DNA of 36,364 nucleotides from an uncultured Bacteroidales bacterium (GTDB taxonomy: Bacteria > Bacteroidota > Bacteroidia > Bacteroidales > P3), in NCBI GenBank assembly GCA_947177845.1, contig CAMWVZ010000001.1, positions 1 to 36,364 of the forward strand. Reading direction: 5' to 3'. The translations under genes and the position numbers were made by a program. Of the stretch, positions 23,266-32,453 are shown in pieces. Position 1 is the stretch's first letter. Each line of letters starts with the position of its first letter. The notes under the pieces were generated by a model that was not told the DNA's origin, did not search any database, and worked only from the letters and a program-made list of their open reading frames with translations.

Positions 23266-24969
23266 ATGTCAACCGTTGATATTATCTGCAAGAACACGGG
23301 CATCCGCAAGGAATACCCGATAGGCGTCACCGCCGCGCAAATAGCCGCCGACCAAGGGGTGCAACTGAAGGATGATATTCTTGGTGTATTGGTCAACAAT
23401 AAGTTGCGGGAATTGGATTACGAAATCTACAAACCCAAGACCCTCGAATTCATAGACATCTACCATCCGCAGGGGCACGCCATGTATATGCGTTCCACGC
23501 TTTTCATACTTTTCAAGGCTGTGCGCGACCTTTGGCCGGAATGTACGCTCAAGGTGGAACATTCCCTTCCGTTGGGGATGTATTGCGAAATCATAGGCGG
23601 AAAGGTGAAGGTGGATGCCGACACCATAACCCGGCTCCGCAAGCGGGCCGAAGAAATCATTGCCGCCGACCTTCCTTTCGGGCGCAAGGAACTGCCTACC
23701 GAGGAAGCCATCGAGATTTTCAAGCAAAACCACCTCAACGACAAAATCCTGCTCTGTCAGACCCGCAACGAGCCTTATACTTCGGTTTATACATTGGACA
23801 ACACGGCCAACTATTTCTATGGCTATTTAGTGCCCTCGACACGTTATGTAAAGTATTTTCACATAGACCCTTATTTCGGGCACGGCTTAATCGCCCTCAA
23901 ACCCGATTCCGAAATCACGATACGCAACAAAGGCCGCGAGTTCTACAGTTCTCTAGTGAAGGAAACGTGGCAGAGAGGCAACAAGCTTTTTTACACTTTC
24001 CAAGAACAGAAAGAGTGGCTGTCGATTATGGGAGTGCCGTATGTGGGCAACCTCAATAAGGAAATCAAGGAACAGGGGGCGGGCAGGCTCATCAAGGTGT
24101 CGGAGGCGCTGCAAGAGAGAAAGTTCGCTTGGATGGCCGACCAAGTGGCCAAGAAACCCGATTGCAAGATTGTGTTGATTAGCGGGCCTTCGTCGTCGGG
24201 AAAAACCACTTTCTGCAAGCGGCTTTCGGTGCAGTTGCAGGTGTTGGGCTACAAAACCGCCGAGATTTCGTTGGACGATTATTTCGTGGACCGTGAGAAA
24301 ACGCCGCTCGACGAGAACGGAGAATATGATTTCGAGTGTTTGGAAGCCATAGACCGCGATTTCTTCAACCAACAGATGCATCAGATTTTAGATGTGTCGA
24401 AAGAGGCCGAAATCAAGCTTCCCACGTTTGATTTCAAGGAGGGAAAGCGCAAGTTTTTGGGCAGGAAGATAAAGGTGACGCCGAAGACCTTGATTTTGGT
24501 GGAGGGCATTCACGCGCTCAATCCCGCCTTGATTCAATTGGACGACCGCTATATATTCAGGATTTTCGTGTCGGCGCTCACCCACATCAGCATCGACGCG
24601 CAAAATCCCGTGAGCAGCACCGACAACCGCCTTATCCGCCGTATGGTGCGCGACGCCCATTTCCGGGGCTCCTCGGCGCTGAGCACCCTAAGCCGTTGGC
24701 CGAGCGTGAACAAGGGCGAAGGGAAAAACATCTTCCCCTATCAGGAAAACGCCGACGTGATATTCAATTCCGCCTTGCTTTTCGAACTGGGCGTTTTGAA
24801 GAAACATGCCGAACCTTTGTTGCGCGAAATACCCGAAACTTCGGAACATTACGGCGAGGCGTGCCGTTTATTGAAATTTCTTTCGTATTTTAGAAACATC
24901 GAAGAGGGAGAAATTCCGCCCACTTCCATTTTGCGGGAGTTTTTGGGTGGAAGTAGTTTTGTATATTAA
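23266..24969 (+). CDS. Nucleoside (uridine-type) kinase with N-terminal TGS and ThrRS-like domains
   Basis: This 567-residue protein joins three parts: a TGS domain (about 1-65), a stretch resembling the second additional domain of threonyl-tRNA synthetase (about 75-230), and a C-terminal P-loop kinase of the uridine kinase/phosphoribulokinase family with GPSSSGKTT (K313), SLDDYFVDRE, and VEGIHALNP. No aminoacylation core is present, so it is not a synthetase. Such fusions are annotated as nucleoside kinases in Bacteroidetes and some Firmicutes. The ATG at 23266 directly precedes the TGS domain; an open frame upstream overlaps uvrA and is not used. The tRNA-like parts may sense or bind RNA, which is inference. 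Confidence 0.88.
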   Translation: MSTVDIICKNTGIRKEYPIGVTAAQIAADQGVQLKDDILGVLVNNKLRELDYEIYKPKTLEFIDIYHPQGHAMYMRSTLFILFKAVRDLWPECTLKVEHSLPLGMYCEIIGGKVKVDADTITRLRKRAEEIIAADLPFGRKELPTEEAIEIFKQNHLNDKILLCQTRNEPYTSVYTLDNTANYFYGYLVPSTRYVKYFHIDPYFGHGLIALKPDSEITIRNKGREFYSSLVKETWQRGNKLFYTFQEQKEWLSIMGVPYVGNLNKEIKEQGAGRLIKVSEALQERKFAWMADQVAKKPDCKIVLISGPSSSGKTTFCKRLSVQLQVLGYKTAEISLDDYFVDREKTPLDENGEYDFECLEAIDRDFFNQQMHQILDVSKEAEIKLPTFDFKEGKRKFLGRKIKVTPKTLILVEGIHALNPALIQLDDRYIFRIFVSALTHISIDAQNPVSSTDNRLIRRMVRDAHFRGSSALSTLSRWPSVNKGEGKNIFPYQENADVIFNSALLFELGVLKKHAEPLLREIPETSEHYGEACRLLKFLSYFRNIEEGEIPPTSILREFLGGSSFVY

Positions 24970-24992
24970 TAATAGGAAAACACACTTCCTTT

Positions 24993-26324
24993 ATGGAAAA
25001 ACATAGTGCAGAAGAGGTTTACGAACTCTACAGGAAACACCGCACGGTGTGCACCGACACGCGAAAAATTGTGCCGGGTTCCATTTTCTTTGCCTTGAAA
25101 GGCGATAATTTCGACGCCAACGCCTTTGCCGCCGAAGCCTTGGAGAAAGGTTGCGCCCTGGCCGTGGTGGACAACCCCAAATACGCAAAAGGGGAAGGCT
25201 GCATCTTGGTGGACAACGTTCTCAAGACCCTGCAGCAAATCGCCGTCATACACCGTCGCAAGAGCATGATTCCCTTTATCGGCATCACCGGCACCAACGG
25301 AAAGACCACCACCAAGGAACTCGTGAAATCGGTATTGGGGGTACGCCATAAGGTATATGCCACCGAAGGCAACCTGAACAATCATATCGGGGTGCCTCTC
25401 ACCATTCTGGCCATGCCGCACGACACCGAAATCGCCGTGATAGAAATGGGCGCGAACCACCCCGGCGAGATTGCCGAACTCTGCCGCATCGCCCTGCCCA
25501 CTTTCGGGCTCATCACCAATATCGGACAAGCGCACTTGGAAGGCTTCGGCTCTTTCGCCAATATCGTGAACACCAAAACCGCCCTCTACGAATTTGTGAA
25601 GAAGGTGCATGGAAGAGTGTTTGTGAACGCCGACAACCCCATTCTGATGAACGCCTCCCGCGAGGTGGAGCGCTTCTGCTACGGGTCTAAGGAAAATGTT
25701 TTCCTGCGCATGACCCATTTGGAGGAAGAGCAGGTGAAATATACCTGCTGTCTGCACGGAACGCCCTCGGCTCCCAACATCACCAAAATCGAAAGCAACC
25801 TCATTGGCAAATACAATCTGGAAAACCTTGCGGCCGCCGCTTGCATAGGGCGTTATTTCAGCCTCAACGACCAAGAAATCAAAGAAGGGCTGGACCGTTA
25901 CCAACCCACCAACTACCGCTCGCAAGGCATTCAGGTGGGAAAGAATGTGATTATCGCCGATGCCTACAACGCCAACCCCACCAGTATGGCGGCTTCTTTG
26001 GAGAATTTTGCCGAGATGCATTTTTCCGCAACCAAGCTGCCCATTTTGGGCGATATGCTCGAATTGGGAAGCGCCTCGAAAGACGAGCATCAGAAAGTGG
26101 TGGACCTGTTGCAGAAACTCAAATTCGACACCGCTTATTTGGTGGGAGAGAACTTTGCGAAAACCAACCGGCCGCAGAACTACCGCAGTTTTGCCAAAGC
26201 CGAAGACCTCAACGATTTTCTTTCCGGAAATCCGCTGAACATGCACTGCCTTTTAGTGAAAGGCTCGCATGGCGTACACCTTGAGAAAGTAATCGATATG
26301 TTGAAGAAACAAGCCCCTCGATAA
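24993..26324 (+). CDS. murF: UDP-N-acetylmuramoyl-tripeptide--D-alanyl-D-alanine ligase
   Basis: MurF adds D-Ala-D-Ala to the UDP-MurNAc-tripeptide, the last cytoplasmic step of peptidoglycan precursor synthesis. The N-terminal substrate domain shows the MurF hallmark TDTRKIVPGSIFFALKGDNFD, followed by the ATP-binding GITGTNGKTTTKE (K104), EMGANHPGEIAEL, NIGQAHLEGFGS, the Lys in NTKTALYEF that is carboxylated in Mur ligases, and the C-terminal YNANPTSMAASLENF. The 443-residue length is normal. It starts 23 bp after the kinase stop and is followed 13 bp later by the exporter adaptor gene. Confidence 0.95.
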   Translation: MEKHSAEEVYELYRKHRTVCTDTRKIVPGSIFFALKGDNFDANAFAAEALEKGCALAVVDNPKYAKGEGCILVDNVLKTLQQIAVIHRRKSMIPFIGITGTNGKTTTKELVKSVLGVRHKVYATEGNLNNHIGVPLTILAMPHDTEIAVIEMGANHPGEIAELCRIALPTFGLITNIGQAHLEGFGSFANIVNTKTALYEFVKKVHGRVFVNADNPILMNASREVERFCYGSKENVFLRMTHLEEEQVKYTCCLHGTPSAPNITKIESNLIGKYNLENLAAAACIGRYFSLNDQEIKEGLDRYQPTNYRSQGIQVGKNVIIADAYNANPTSMAASLENFAEMHFSATKLPILGDMLELGSASKDEHQKVVDLLQKLKFDTAYLVGENFAKTNRPQNYRSFAKAEDLNDFLSGNPLNMHCLLVKGSHGVHLEKVIDMLKKQAPR

Positions 26325-26337
26325 TTCCCTGCACACT

Positions 26338-27063
26338 ATGAAGAAATCTGCATTTTACAGCATACTGGCCGCCGTATCCCTTGGCTTTTGGCTCCCCGCC
26401 TGCAAAAACGCCAACACCGTGTATGATGCCGGCGGCACTTTGGAAGCCATGAGCGTTACCGTGGCGGCGAAAGGCAACGGAAATATCCTCCGTCTGGACG
26501 TATCCCAAGGCGACAGGGTGGAGAAAGACAGTCTTTTGGGCTATATCGACACCACGCAACTGCATCTGCAGAAAGAAATCCTCCGTCTGAAAATGGACGA
26601 TATGCAGGCCGCGGCCAAACGGGGAGGAACCGTATCGGCCAATCAGCTCCGTATGCAGGAATTGCAGATAGAGCAGGTGCAGGTGATGATAGACGAAAGC
26701 GGCATTACCAGTCCTTTCTCGGGCACGGTGCTGGAATGCTACGCCCGGGAGGGAGAGCAGGCCTATGCGGGACGTCCGCTTTTCAAGGTGGCCGATTTGG
26801 AAAACATGATTCTGAAAGCCTATGTGGATGCCCGTCAACTTTCCTCGCTCCGCTTGGGACAGGCGGTGAAGGTCTATGCGATGAAAGACGGCAGAACCGC
26901 CGAATATGCGGGCACCCTCGTGCATATTGCCGACGAAGCCGAATTCACGCCCAAATCGTTGCAAACGAAAAACGAACGCGCCAACTTGGTCTATGCCGTG
27001 AAAATCCGCGTGCAAAACGACGGCTATCTCAAAATCGGCATGTACGCCGACGTGAATTTCTAA
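26338..27063 (+). CDS. HlyD-family adaptor (membrane fusion) lipoprotein of an ABC exporter, YbhG-like
   Basis: This 241-residue protein has the layout of a periplasmic adaptor: a signal peptide with a lipobox-like LPAC (C22), a biotinyl-lipoyl half (GNGNILRLDVSQGDRVEKDSLLGYID), a short coiled-coil hairpin (about 80-120), the second half (SGITSPFSGTVLECYAREGEQAYAGRPLFKVAD) and a beta-barrel domain (LSSLRLGQAVKVYAM). Gene order with two ATPases and two permeases matches E. coli ybhG-ybhF-ybhS-ybhR. No TolC-like outer-membrane gene is next to it. Substrate unknown. Confidence 0.87.
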   Translation: MKKSAFYSILAAVSLGFWLPACKNANTVYDAGGTLEAMSVTVAAKGNGNILRLDVSQGDRVEKDSLLGYIDTTQLHLQKEILRLKMDDMQAAAKRGGTVSANQLRMQELQIEQVQVMIDESGITSPFSGTVLECYAREGEQAYAGRPLFKVADLENMILKAYVDARQLSSLRLGQAVKVYAMKDGRTAEYAGTLVHIADEAEFTPKSLQTKNERANLVYAVKIRVQNDGYLKIGMYADVNF

Positions 27064-27075
27064 ACCCGCGCAACG

Positions 27076-28035
27076 ATGAGCGACTATTCCGTATCCGCCC
27101 GCGACCTGTCCAAGAAATTCGGACACGGACACCACGCCGTACAGGCGGTGGACGGAGTTTCGTTCGATGTGAAGAAGGGAGAGCTTTTCGGGCTTATCGG
27201 GCCTGACGGAGCGGGCAAGACCACCCTTTTCCGTCTGCTCACCTCGTTGATGATTCCCGACAGCGGCACCGCCGTGGTGGAGGGTTTCGACACCGTGAAG
27301 GACTATCGGCAAATCCGCCGGATTATCGGATATATGCCGGGACGTTTTTCGCTCTATCAGGATTTGAGCGTGGAGGAAAACCTCAAGTTCTTCGCCACGC
27401 TTTTCGGCTCCACCGTTGCCAAAAGTTACGATTCTATAAAACCTATCTACCGCTATCTCGAACCCTTTAAGAAACGTATGGCGGGAAAACTCAGCGGAGG
27501 CATGAAACAGAAGCTGGCGCTCTGCTGCGCCTTGGTTCACGCTCCCAAAGTCTTGTTCTTGGACGAGCCCACCACAGGCGTCGACCCCGTGTCGCGCAAG
27601 GAGTTTTGGGAAATGCTCGGCACCTTGCAGGAACAAGGTATCAGTATCGTGGCCTCTACGCCTTATATGAACGAGGCCGTGCGCTGTCATCGTATCGCCT
27701 TTGTGCAGAACGGCAAGGTTTCGGAATGCGACACGCCCGAAAACATACGCCGCAGGTTCCCCCACGCCATTCTTGCGGTGAAGAGCCGCGATACCTTCAC
27801 GTTGTTGCAGGATTTACGGAAATTCCCGGGGGCGCACAGTTGCTATTCGTTCGGCAACTACCAACATCTGTATCTGCATTCCGGGGGCGGTGCAGGCGAT
27901 GCCGCCGACCGTCTACGAGCATACTTGGAAGACAAAGGACACCATGACATAAGCATCCAACCCATGGAAGCCTCTATCGAAGACTGCTTCATGCTTCGGA
28001 TGAGCAAGGAAGGAGGACGTTATGGCGATGTTTAG
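27076..28035 (+). CDS. ABC exporter ATPase, equivalent to the first half of YbhF
   Basis: A 319-residue nucleotide-binding subunit with P-loop GPDGAGKTT (residues 42-50), Q-loop region YMPGRFSLYQDLS, signature LSGGMKQKLA and Walker B VLFLDEPTTGVDP. The GPDGAGKTT form is the one seen in the first ATPase domain of E. coli YbhF. The C-terminal extension (about 220-319) resembles regulatory tails of this subgroup. It begins 13 bp after the adaptor and overlaps the next ATPase gene by 14 bp in a different frame. Confidence 0.92.
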   Translation: MSDYSVSARDLSKKFGHGHHAVQAVDGVSFDVKKGELFGLIGPDGAGKTTLFRLLTSLMIPDSGTAVVEGFDTVKDYRQIRRIIGYMPGRFSLYQDLSVEENLKFFATLFGSTVAKSYDSIKPIYRYLEPFKKRMAGKLSGGMKQKLALCCALVHAPKVLFLDEPTTGVDPVSRKEFWEMLGTLQEQGISIVASTPYMNEAVRCHRIAFVQNGKVSECDTPENIRRRFPHAILAVKSRDTFTLLQDLRKFPGAHSCYSFGNYQHLYLHSGGGAGDAADRLRAYLEDKGHHDISIQPMEASIEDCFMLRMSKEGGRYGDV

Positions 28036-28825
28036 GAAAAAGGCTCTGCTCCTGCGCGAGCGGGCCGCCTTGGAAGTTCTGCGCAAAGGTTATGTGATTG
28101 AAGTGGAGGACCTCACCAAAAAGTTCGGAGATTTCACCGCCGTCGACCATATAAGCTTCCGTGTGAAGAAAGGCGAGATTTTCGGCTTTATCGGTGCCAA
28201 CGGAGCGGGCAAGACCACGGCTATCCGCATGTTGTGCGGCCTGCACCGCCCCACTTCGGGCAAGGGTCAGGTGGCGGGCTTCGATATAAACACCCAGCAG
28301 GAAGACATCAAGCGGCATATAGGCTATATGAGCCAGAAGTTCGCCCTTTTCAACGACTTGAAAGTATGGGAGAACATCCGTCTCTTTGCGGGTATCTACG
28401 GGGTGGAGGAAAAGAAGATAGCCCTCAAGACCGATGAGATTTTGGAAAGGCTCGGCTTCACCGACCAAAAGAACACGCTGGTGGGGCAGCTTTCCTTGGG
28501 TTGGAAACAGAAGCTTGCGTTTTCGGTGGCGATTCTGCACGACCCCGAAATCGTTTTCCTCGACGAACCCACTGGCGGTGTCGACCCGCTCACCCGCCGC
28601 AAATTCTGGGAGTTGATTTACGAAGCGGTGAACCGGGGCATCACGGTTTTCGTCACCACCCACTATATGGACGAGGCCGAATATTGCAACCGTGTCTGCA
28701 TGATGGTGGACGGCAAGATAGAACAATTGGACAGCCCGGAGAACCTGCGCCGTAAGTTCGGCGTGGAAACCATGGAAGAAGTTTTTACAATCGTGGCACA
28801 GAAAGCCCAACGAACCGACGATTAA
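28022..28825 (+). CDS. ABC exporter ATPase, equivalent to the second half of YbhF
   Basis: A 267-residue nucleotide-binding subunit with P-loop GANGAGKTT, QKFALFNDL, signature LSLGWKQKLAF and Walker B VFLDEPTGGVDP followed by VTTHYMDEAEYC. The LSLGWKQ signature is the usual form for the second domain of YbhF-type ATPases and not a defect. The N-terminus has an extra basic stretch (MAMFRKKALLLRERAA) that overlaps the end of the previous gene. The two ATPases probably form a heterodimer on the two permeases. The gene is 6 bp upstream of the first permease. Confidence 0.92.
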   Translation: MAMFRKKALLLRERAALEVLRKGYVIEVEDLTKKFGDFTAVDHISFRVKKGEIFGFIGANGAGKTTAIRMLCGLHRPTSGKGQVAGFDINTQQEDIKRHIGYMSQKFALFNDLKVWENIRLFAGIYGVEEKKIALKTDEILERLGFTDQKNTLVGQLSLGWKQKLAFSVAILHDPEIVFLDEPTGGVDPLTRRKFWELIYEAVNRGITVFVTTHYMDEAEYCNRVCMMVDGKIEQLDSPENLRRKFGVETMEEVFTIVAQKAQRTDD

Positions 28826-28831
28826 AGCACG

Positions 28832-29938
28832 ATGAGACAGTTTTTTGCATTTGTGGAAAAGGAGTTCTATCACATCTTCCGCGACAGGGCGACGATGTTG
28901 ATTATCCTGCTCATGCCCGTGGTGCAAGTGCTGATTTTCGGCTTCGCCATCACCACCGACATCCGCAATACCTCCATTGCCGTCTACGACCAAGACCGCA
29001 GCGAGGAAAGCCGCGACCTGTTGTCTCACATCACCTCGGGGCCTTATTTCCGTGTGGAACAGGAGGTGCGGGAGCCGGAGGAGTTCGACGAGATTTTCAA
29101 GAAAGGGAAAATCAAACTCATTCTCGTTTTTCCTCCCGATTTCTCCGAAACGCTTGCCGAGAACCGCACCGCGCAAATCCAGCTCATCACCGATGCCTGC
29201 AACCCCAACGAGGCCAACATCATCAACAGTTATATTCAGAATATCGCCGCCCGCTACGCGCTTTCGCTCGACAAAGGTTCGGTGGAAAGCGTGTATGTGG
29301 AACCTGTGGCGCGTATGATGTATAACCCGCAGCTCAAGAGCGCCTATACGTTTGTGCCGGGTGTTATCGGGTTGGTTCTGATGCTGATATGCACCCTTAT
29401 GACCTCGGTGTCTATGGTGCGAGAAAGAGAGCTTGGCACGATGGAATCGCTCTTAGTGGCTCCCTCCAAGCCGTTTCATCTGATTTTTGCAAAGACCGTA
29501 CCGTATTTCGTGATTTCGGTATTCAATCTGGCCGTCATCATCCTGCTTTCGCTCTTTGCCTTCGATGTGCCCATACGGGGCAATTTCGGACTGTTGGCGG
29601 GCGCGAGCCTCACCTATATCTTCACCTCGCTCTGCTTGGGAATCTTTATCTCGACCGTTTCCAAGACCCAACAGATTGCCATGATTATCTCGTTGATTGG
29701 ATTGATGTTGCCCACGGTACTGCTCTCGGGTCTGATGTTCCCGATTTCGAGTATGCCGCCGGTGCTGCAAGGCATTTCGTATATTTTGCCGGCGCGGTGG
29801 TTCATCGACATGGCTCGCGCCATTATGATAAAGGGATTGGGATTCGGCTCCATTTGGATGCAGTGGACTATCTTGGGCGGTATGGCCGTGGTGTTTTTGG
29901 GGGCGAGTGTGCGGGGCTTCAAAATTCGTCTAAATTAG
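28832..29938 (+). CDS. ABC-2 type permease (YbhS/YhhJ-like)
   Basis: This 368-residue inner-membrane permease has one N-terminal membrane helix (MLIILLMPVVQVLIFGF), a large periplasmic domain (about residues 45-170, including the AQIQLITDACNPNEANI strand region) and five further helices, with the family motif ERELGTMESLLVAPSKP between helices 2 and 3. It forms the export channel with the next gene product. The gap to the next permease is 7 bp. Confidence 0.92.
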   Translation: MRQFFAFVEKEFYHIFRDRATMLIILLMPVVQVLIFGFAITTDIRNTSIAVYDQDRSEESRDLLSHITSGPYFRVEQEVREPEEFDEIFKKGKIKLILVFPPDFSETLAENRTAQIQLITDACNPNEANIINSYIQNIAARYALSLDKGSVESVYVEPVARMMYNPQLKSAYTFVPGVIGLVLMLICTLMTSVSMVRERELGTMESLLVAPSKPFHLIFAKTVPYFVISVFNLAVIILLSLFAFDVPIRGNFGLLAGASLTYIFTSLCLGIFISTVSKTQQIAMIISLIGLMLPTVLLSGLMFPISSMPPVLQGISYILPARWFIDMARAIMIKGLGFGSIWMQWTILGGMAVVFLGASVRGFKIRLN

Positions 29939-29945
29939 GGCGGCT

Positions 29946-31088
29946 ATGGGAAGAAAAGTGCTGAAATATCTCTTGGAGAAAGAGTTTAAACAAAACCTGC
30001 GCAACCCGATTATGTTGCCGCTCATCATTGTGCTGCCGCTCATTCAGTTGGTGGTGCTTCCCTTTGCGGCCACCTACGAAATCCGCAATGTGGAAATGGT
30101 GATTGTGGACAACGACCACAGTGCCTTTTCGCGCGATTTGGAGCAGAAAATCGCTTCCTCCGGCTATTTCAGGACCCGCTATCACGCCCCTACCTATCAG
30201 GAAGCGCTTTCCTATATTGAGAAAGGCGATGCCGCGGTGGTGCTCGAAATTCCGCAACACTTCGAAAACGACCTCGGCGACGGGCGTTCCGCTCAAGTTT
30301 TTCTGAGCGTGGACGCGGTGGACGGCACGCAAGCCAGCATTGTGGAAGCCTACCTCAACGGGGTTATTCAAGACTATGCGGCGCGCACCTTGCGGGAAGA
30401 AGCCCTGCAAAGCCAAGTGGAGGTAAGGAACCGCAAACTTCCCTCGCGTATTCAGGCCACGGCGCAGATGCGCTTCAATCCTTTCCTAGACTATCAGACC
30501 TATATGGTGCCGGGCATTTTGGCCATGTTGCTGACCTTGGTGGGCGGCATTCTGGCCGCGCTCAACATCTCGGGAGAAAGGGAACTGGGCACGCTCGAAC
30601 AAATCAACGTGAGTCCGGTGCGGAAAAGCGATTATCTGTTGGGAAAACTGATTCCGTTTTGGATTATGGGCCTGCTCATCACCCTTATCGGCTTGGGCAT
30701 CGCATGGCTGCTCTACGGGCTCACCCCCCGCGGAAGCCTCCCCACCCTGCTGTTGTTCGCCACCATCTACAATATCGGCTTCACGGGCTTCGGCCTGTTC
30801 CTGTCGTCGGTGTCCAAAAGCCAACAGCAGGCCATGTTTGTCGCTTTCTTTTTCCTATTGATATTCTTCCTGATGGGAGGATTGTTCACGCCCGTGAGCA
30901 GTATGCCGCATTGGGCGCAATATATTGTCTACCTCAATCCCACTTGGTATTTAATAGACGCCATGCGGTTGATTATTCTGAAAGGAAGCGGATTTGCCCA
31001 ACTGCTGGACCAATTCTACGCCATTCTGTCCTTTGCCGTATTCTTCAACTTTTTGGCCTTGATTACTTTCCGCAAGACAGCGAAATAA
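29946..31088 (+). CDS. ABC-2 type permease (YbhR-like)
   Basis: A 380-residue permease with the same layout as its neighbour: an N-terminal helix (IMLPLIIVLPLIQLVVLPFA), a periplasmic domain and a C-terminal membrane block beginning at MVPGILAMLLTLVGGILAAL, with ERELGTLEQINVSPVRKSD as the coupling motif. The two permeases are distant paralogs and probably pair as a heterodimer. It is the last gene of the exporter operon and stops one base before the stop of the convergent outer-membrane gene. Confidence 0.92.
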   Translation: MGRKVLKYLLEKEFKQNLRNPIMLPLIIVLPLIQLVVLPFAATYEIRNVEMVIVDNDHSAFSRDLEQKIASSGYFRTRYHAPTYQEALSYIEKGDAAVVLEIPQHFENDLGDGRSAQVFLSVDAVDGTQASIVEAYLNGVIQDYAARTLREEALQSQVEVRNRKLPSRIQATAQMRFNPFLDYQTYMVPGILAMLLTLVGGILAALNISGERELGTLEQINVSPVRKSDYLLGKLIPFWIMGLLITLIGLGIAWLLYGLTPRGSLPTLLLFATIYNIGFTGFGLFLSSVSKSQQQAMFVAFFFLLIFFLMGGLFTPVSSMPHWAQYIVYLNPTWYLIDAMRLIILKGSGFAQLLDQFYAILSFAVFFNFLALITFRKTAK

Positions 31089-31089
31089 A

Positions 31090-31785
31090 TCAGAGCATCA
31101 GACCGATGCGGACACCCGCCTGCATATAGACGCCGCTGAATTGATACATCCACGGCCTTATGGGAATGTTCGTTCCGATTTGTTCGGAAACCGCATCCGA
31201 ATAGGAATTGAAACTATGACGGAAAGCCGCTCCCACGTAGAAATCCATTACCGTGCGCGGCCACAGACTTATCTGCCAACCCAACTGCACCTGCGCCCCG
31301 AAACGGAACGCATTGACGGAATATTGGCCCTCGAATCCGATGTTTCCTTGATGACGCTTGGGGCTCTTGCCTTTAAGCGCTTCGGGGAAATCCTCGCTGT
31401 TCTCGGTGATTTGATTATAGTCGACCCCAAGCCCCGTGGCGATATAAAAGCCCCGTGCGCTGTTGCGGAAAACGTAGTAACGGGCGTTGACATCGAGGCA
31501 GAAACCGTCGGTACGGGTATTCTCCCCCTTACGTCTGCAATTGTATTGCGGCGCCACCTGCAACCAAAGACGGTCTTTGAGGCGGTAGTCGAAATCCACA
31601 CGGAAACCGTTGAAAAACAAGGGAAGCGGCACAAGGCTCACACTCATGTTTTCTTGGAAAACGGACTGAAGATTGTCGGAACGGAGCGCTTTCGTCTGGG
31701 CATGGCAAGGACGGAACGACAGGAGCATCAGCCCGGCCACCGCCACAGACACACAAAAAACATATTTTCCGATAGTTCTCTTCAT
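31090..31785 (-). CDS. Outer-membrane beta-barrel protein (unknown function)
   Basis: The ATG at 31785 gives 231 residues with a signal peptide ending near FRPCHAQ, after which alternating strands suggest a small outer-membrane barrel: SVSLVPLPLFFNGFRVDFDY, FYIATGLGVDYN, FGAQVQLGWQISL and the final strand YMQAGVRIGLML. An AGGAG stands just before this ATG. It shows the same strand order as the protein encoded just upstream (31791-32447), so the two are likely tandem paralogs. It lies 5 bp downstream of that gene. Ligand or role unknown. Confidence 0.8.
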   Translation of the reverse strand: MKRTIGKYVFCVSVAVAGLMLLSFRPCHAQTKALRSDNLQSVFQENMSVSLVPLPLFFNGFRVDFDYRLKDRLWLQVAPQYNCRRKGENTRTDGFCLDVNARYYVFRNSARGFYIATGLGVDYNQITENSEDFPEALKGKSPKRHQGNIGFEGQYSVNAFRFGAQVQLGWQISLWPRTVMDFYVGAAFRHSFNSYSDAVSEQIGTNIPIRPWMYQFSGVYMQAGVRIGLML

Positions 31786-31790
31786 CACTC

Positions 31791-32447
31791 CTAAAATAAA
31801 AAGCCGACATTCAAGCCCACCACCAACATCGCGCCGCCGTGACCGTAATCAAACATATTCTTGTTGTAGAGCGGCTCGCGGGCGGCTTTGTTCTCCACCT
31901 GCGGCGACACCTTCGTATTGTCGACAACCTTATTGAGCAGCCAACGCTGTCCGTAACCTATATAGAAATCGAAATACAAAGGTTTGGCGATATTCTGACG
32001 GAAACCCACCGTTACATTCAGACCGAGTTTCTCGATATGGGTCTTTGCCGAAGCCACATTCTCTATATCTAAGTAGGTGTAGTTGAAACCCCATTGGAAA
32101 TAGGTGCGGAAGCCCACTTTCGGCAATTCGAAATAGTTGTATTGATGATAGAGCCCCGCTTCGCCTCCCAGCATACTGCGTATCGCCGTCTGCCGGCTCG
32201 CTTTCCGGTCGCCGGCCGTATAGCACACCCCGCTCACCTTGAGATAGTGCTTCTGTTGGTAGAGGTTACGCGAATACTCGAGGCCGTAGCCGTGAAAGAG
32301 CAGCGGATACAACTGCACGGTGAGGGTATTGTTTCCGAAGTTGTCGGAGGAAGGGTTTTGAATGAAAACACCCCGCTGCGCCTGCGCCGCCGAAACAGCG
32401 AGCACAAGCGAACAAACAAACAGAAAGCGCGTCAGGTGTCTTTTCAT
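31791..32447 (-). CDS. Outer-membrane beta-barrel protein (unknown function)
   Basis: Starting at the ATG at 32447, the protein has 218 residues with a signal peptide ending VSAAQAQ. The body is strand-rich (NTLTVQLYPLLFHGYGLEYSR, FRTYFQWGFNYTYLD, YFDFYIGYGQRW) and ends in MLVVGLNVGFLF, a typical barrel last strand. An upstream frame to 32525 has no signal peptide and overlaps the peptidase gene, so I rejected it. It is the first gene of the pair and likely a paralog of the next one. Confidence 0.8.
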   Translation of the reverse strand: MKRHLTRFLFVCSLVLAVSAAQAQRGVFIQNPSSDNFGNNTLTVQLYPLLFHGYGLEYSRNLYQQKHYLKVSGVCYTAGDRKASRQTAIRSMLGGEAGLYHQYNYFELPKVGFRTYFQWGFNYTYLDIENVASAKTHIEKLGLNVTVGFRQNIAKPLYFDFYIGYGQRWLLNKVVDNTKVSPQVENKAAREPLYNKNMFDYGHGGAMLVVGLNVGFLF

Positions 32448-32453
32448 AGGGGG

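Noticed and set aside
26209..27765. 518-codon minus-strand open frame across the end of murF, the adaptor and the first ATPase gene
   Set aside because: It crosses three well-supported plus-strand genes and their short gaps and reads like mirrored codon bias; no domain is recognisable.
28480..28515. Signature LSLGWKQ in the second ATPase as a damaged LSGGQ motif
   Set aside because: This form is normal for the second domain of YbhF-type ATPases, so it does not indicate inactivation.
31094..31108. GCATC/GATGC hairpin at the end of the outer-membrane gene as a terminator for the convergent operons
   Set aside because: Only five pairs and no uniform T tract on either strand; it is also constrained by coding sequence.
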